Source: Mariniblastus sp964414815
GTDB lineage: Bacteria > Planctomycetota > Planctomycetia > Pirellulales > Pirellulaceae
Assembly: GCA_964414815.1 (NCBI GenBank)
Contig: CAYPXY010000003.1
Location: 1 to 64,000, forward strand
DNA length: 64,000 nucleotides
Reading direction: 5' to 3'
The notes under the pieces were generated by a model. That model was not told where the DNA came from. It made no database searches and saw only the letters and a program-made list of their open reading frames with translations. This document shows, one piece after another, positions 61,273 to 64,000 of this stretch. The number at the start of each line of letters is the position of its first letter. Position 1 is the stretch's first letter. Position numbers and translations under genes: made by a program.

Positions 61273-62271
61273 ATGGCAAAAAAAAAACAAGACTGGTTGG
61301 ATCAATTGGTCTCCGGACTCTCAGTGCGAAGCATTTTGCTCAATCCTGGAACTATGGGGCTGATCGTCTCCATTGCCACCATTGCGGCTACGATTCATCT
61401 TTGGAATCAACATCAATCGTCGATCATGGGCCAGGAAGATTTCGTTTTGACGGCGGACAAAATTCGCCTCACGCAGCCACCGGACTGGGTCGACCAGGAC
61501 CTGCGCGAACGGACGGTCCATGAACTGATCCTCGCCAGTTCGGCTCAATCGGGATTGCCACCCGAATCCCTTTCTGTGTCACAATCTGAGCCTGAATCAC
61601 CGCTGTCGTTGCTCGATACCCACTTGATCTCGCGTACGGGCAACGTGCTGCAATCGATCGGGTGGATCGAAAGCATTAGCTCGATCTCTAAGTCCAGGTC
61701 TGGCGTCGATGTGGAACTGACCTACCGAACTCCGATTGGACTGGTCGAACTGAATCGCAAGACCGTCAGCCGCTGGCCGCAGAACAAAGAAGAACAACTA
61801 GTTCCCATCGACCGCATGGGAATCGTACTCCCTGACAAGGTCATGAATTCGAAACCACTGCTTCGAATCACCCTTTTCGAGCCGCAGCGCCAGGATCACT
61901 TTGGCGACTGGACTCAGTGGCCGGACGAACGGATTGAGGAAAGTGCTGCCATCGGCGATTTCTTGAAGGATCACTGGCAAGCGTTCGGGTTCTACCGAAT
62001 CATGTCGTATCGTTTGCCCAATCAACCAGCGGATGCAAGTACCCCGTATCAGCTTTGGACAGACACCCGCCAAGCCGCCAAAGTAATCTGGGGCAGCCCA
62101 CCGGGAAAAGAATTACCGGGGGAGGCGGCGGCCAAAACCAAGCTGGAATTGCTGGAGAAGTTCTACACCGAGCAGGGGCCAATGAACCAGTTGTCCGCCG
62201 TCGTGATCGATCTGCGCAGCGGCGTCGTGGTGACGAATCGGGACAAGACCGCAAGCCGAGAAGGCCTGTGA
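61273..62271 (+). CDS. Hypothetical membrane protein
   Basis: ATG 61273 (MAKKKQDW) is the likely start since upstream codons look like non-coding sequence. One hydrophobic helix at about residues 23-42 is followed by a largely extracytoplasmic region with beta and helix signals ('VHELILASSAQSGLPPESLS', 'SIGWIESISSISKSRSGVDV'). The order of a short cytoplasmic tail, one helix, then a POTRA-like start resembles FtsQ/DivIB architecture, but sequence similarity is not evident, so this is speculation. No catalytic motif seen. Confidence 0.7.
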   Translation: MAKKKQDWLDQLVSGLSVRSILLNPGTMGLIVSIATIAATIHLWNQHQSSIMGQEDFVLTADKIRLTQPPDWVDQDLRERTVHELILASSAQSGLPPESLSVSQSEPESPLSLLDTHLISRTGNVLQSIGWIESISSISKSRSGVDVELTYRTPIGLVELNRKTVSRWPQNKEEQLVPIDRMGIVLPDKVMNSKPLLRITLFEPQRQDHFGDWTQWPDERIEESAAIGDFLKDHWQAFGFYRIMSYRLPNQPADASTPYQLWTDTRQAAKVIWGSPPGKELPGEAAAKTKLELLEKFYTEQGPMNQLSAVVIDLRSGVVVTNRDKTASREGL

Positions 62272-62375
62272 GAACGCCCTTGCAGGGAATTTATCCGTCC
62301 TCAATGCTACCATGATTGCAGCGACCACCAGAATCAGGTAGGCTAGAAAAATAATAACCGCGGAGCGATAGAATG

Positions 62376-62628
62376 TTTAGCCGCAAGCCGAAGCCGACCG
62401 TCATTCGATTGCTACGATCATAGAAAACAGATGACTCACGGTTGAAGCTGGAAGATCGAGAAAGGGTCGGCGCAGGCGCGACGGTAGGCTTCAGTCTCGG
62501 TATTTAGCCTGTCCACCAATAAAATGCCTGCAACTCGCGATACACCGCGCGCCTTTGGGGGTTGCCGGTAAGCCGACTCCGGTGCTGCATTAATTCTTTG
62601 CGGCAACCCCCGGCGGCTTGCGGCTAAA
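62376..62628 (-). repeat. TIR element (TTTAGCCGCAAGCCG), copy 3, 253 bp, inverted
   Basis: The ends TTTAGCCGCAAGCCG (62376-62390) and CGGCTTGCGGCTAAA (62614-62628) are perfect inverted repeats, extended to 19 bp by flanking AATG and CATT. The core GGTCGGCGCAGGCGCGACGG (62464-62483) is the reverse complement of the block in copies 1 and 2. It fills most of the 412-bp gap before the S46 peptidase. Confidence 0.92.
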
Positions 62629-62683
62629 CATTTTGGCCTGCCTCAACGGTCGCAAAGTTTTCTGTTTTCGGAGTTTCATCGCG

Positions 62684-64000
62684 ATGTCTATTCGTTTCGT
62701 TTCCCTGTTGGTGACCAGTTGCCTCATCTCCAGTCTTTGGCTTGGCCGTTCCTGGGCTGACGAAGGCATGTATCCCATCAGCCAGATTCACGGGATCGGG
62801 CTGGCGGAAAAAGGACTCAAGCTCACGCCCGAACAGATATTCAGTCCGGGCGAAGTCTGTCTTGTCGATGGCATCGTGAAAGTCAATGGCTGTACAGGAT
62901 CGTTCGTATCCGCCAGCGGCCTGATTATCACCAATCACCACTGTGCCTACGAAGCCATTCAGCAGGCAAGTACGCTTGACCAGGACTACCTGAAAGATGG
63001 CTTTCTCGCGAAAACTCGCAACGAAGAAATCCCGGCCAAGGGATACGTAGTTCGGGTAACGGAATCATTTGAAGATGTTTCCGAGCAGGTGCTCTCGGCC
63101 GTCAACGATCCAATGGATTTCAGCGAACGGACCAAGGCCCTTGATCGCCGAAAGAAGGAACTTGAAAAAGAAGCTGAAGAGGCTCATCCCGGCAAGCGAG
63201 CTGAAGTCGCCGAAATGTTCGTTGGCAAAACGTACTATCGTTTTATCTATACCTATATCCGGGATGTTCGACTGGTGTTTGCCCCCTCCGAATCGATCGG
63301 CAAGTTCGGCGGCGATGATGATAACTGGCATTGGCCCCGCCACACGGGCGACTTTTCTTTCCTGCGAGCTTATGTCGCTCCTGACGGGAGTTCGTCCGAT
63401 TACTCACCCGACAATGTTCCCTACCAACCCAAAAAGTTCATTCCCGTCGCTCCTCAAGGGGTTCGCGAGGGCGATTTTGTCATGCTGCTCGGCTACCCAG
63501 GGCGAACCTCGCGGCATCATACACACGAATATCTTCAATATCTGGAATTCTACTCACTCCCCCATGTCGTGCGACGCAATCGGCACCTCATGGCGTTCAT
63601 GGATATCGCGGGGGCCTCCAACCGGGAAATTGCTCTCAAGAATCTCAGCCGCTATCAAAGCTTTTCCAACGTCGAAAAGCGATCGCGCGGACAGTTGAAA
63701 GGACTGGAGAACACATCCATCGGGATCGATCGCTGGGATGCCGAAACGGCATTGCAGGAGTTTATCGACGCGGATCCAGATCGCCAGGCAAGGTACTCCA
63801 CCGTGATTGCGGATATTGGCAAAGTGTACGAACAAATGGCGGAGAATCATCCGTATGAAGCCGATTTCGACAGCCTTCGGACATCCCTTGCCGTATCCAT
63901 CGCTTCAACAATCTACGATGCGGCAAAAGAACGAACCAAACCCGACCTCGATCGGGAAGCCCCCTACATGGACCGAAACTTCGATCAGACCCGAAAGCGC
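62684..64000 (+). CDS. S46 family dipeptidyl-peptidase (DPP7/DPP11-like), truncated by window end
   Basis: ATG 62684 starts a 439-codon open frame that continues beyond the window. A signal peptide (RFVSLLVTSCLISSLWLGRS) is followed by the S46 features: ITNHHCAYEAIQ with the catalytic His, and the FGGDDDNWHWPRHTGDFSFL block specific to S46 exopeptidases. The nucleophile serine is in the unseen C-terminal part. These enzymes remove dipeptides from extracellular peptides. The gene lies 56 bp downstream of TIR element copy 3. Confidence 0.93.
   Translation, partial: MSIRFVSLLVTSCLISSLWLGRSWADEGMYPISQIHGIGLAEKGLKLTPEQIFSPGEVCLVDGIVKVNGCTGSFVSASGLIITNHHCAYEAIQQASTLDQDYLKDGFLAKTRNEEIPAKGYVVRVTESFEDVSEQVLSAVNDPMDFSERTKALDRRKKELEKEAEEAHPGKRAEVAEMFVGKTYYRFIYTYIRDVRLVFAPSESIGKFGGDDDNWHWPRHTGDFSFLRAYVAPDGSSSDYSPDNVPYQPKKFIPVAPQGVREGDFVMLLGYPGRTSRHHTHEYLQYLEFYSLPHVVRRNRHLMAFMDIAGASNREIALKNLSRYQSFSNVEKRSRGQLKGLENTSIGIDRWDAETALQEFIDADPDRQARYSTVIADIGKVYEQMAENHPYEADFDSLRTSLAVSIASTIYDAAKERTKPDLDREAPYMDRNFDQTRKR

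Overview
The window looks like a chromosomal segment of a planctomycete, most likely a Pirellulaceae-type member of the Planctomycetota. This is inferred from gene content, not from a marker gene. Typical features are two DUF1559 proteins, two Hanks-type Ser/Thr kinases (one with a helical N-terminal module), several HtrA-like proteases, an NPCBM-domain protein, DUF1080 and PQQ/WD40 secreted proteins, a SUMF1-fold protein, and long secreted proteins of unknown role. I saw no rRNA, tRNA, CRISPR array, prophage or transposase gene.

Layout. 0.1-17.4 kb (+): a gene train encoding a PQQ-propeller protein, a VWA membrane protein, Uma2, a DUF4175-like membrane protein, two coiled-coil/TPR secreted proteins, an NPCBM protein, then three HtrA-like proteins, of which only the first keeps its catalytic triad. 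Several junctions overlap by 4 bp. 17.4-21.7 kb: Ser/Thr kinase, RluA-type pseudouridine synthase, Maf, CPBP protease. 22.2-27.6 kb (+): an incomplete tad/Flp pilus locus (Flp pilin, a 35-codon membrane micro-ORF, CpaA, CpaB, CpaC, CpaE) with no CpaF, TadB or TadC beside it. 27.7-36.5 kb: DUF1080 lipoprotein, DUF971, a flavoprotein, a TolB-M28-PDZ peptidase, tandem DUF1559 genes and a CobW-type GTPase. 36.9-45.5 kb: Tat-exported sugar isomerase-like protein with a kinase 2 bp downstream, OmpA-like lipoprotein, thioredoxin-TPR protein, a small HEXXH membrane protein, and a second HtrA pair in which the partner has a PDZ domain inserted in the protease fold and Ser replaced by Cys. 45.5-64 kb: an unrecognised 561-residue protein with a GT2 glycosyltransferase, WD40 protein, DUF3467, SUMF1-fold protein, FolC, a three-gene ABC export system, YqjF-like protein, KdgK-like kinase, an unknown membrane protein, and an S46 dipeptidyl-peptidase cut by the window end.

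The most unusual signal is the density of dispersed non-coding repeats: (i) a 250-370 bp element with TTTAGCCGCAAGCCG terminal inverted repeats, three copies; (ii) an element with a perfect 24-bp stem, two copies; (iii) a heptamer-array element present in frame inside one coding sequence and inverted in an intergenic gap 2.3 kb away; (iv) a composite GGGATGA-array element, three copies; (v) TTTGCAA-type and GC-rich hairpin repeats that reach into the N-termini of predicted secreted proteins. These make several start codons uncertain.

Functionally the window is dominated by envelope biology: secreted proteases and pseudo-proteases, pilus assembly, lipoproteins, an ABC exporter and peptide degradation. 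Housekeeping genes (folC, maf, rluA-like) are scattered among them.
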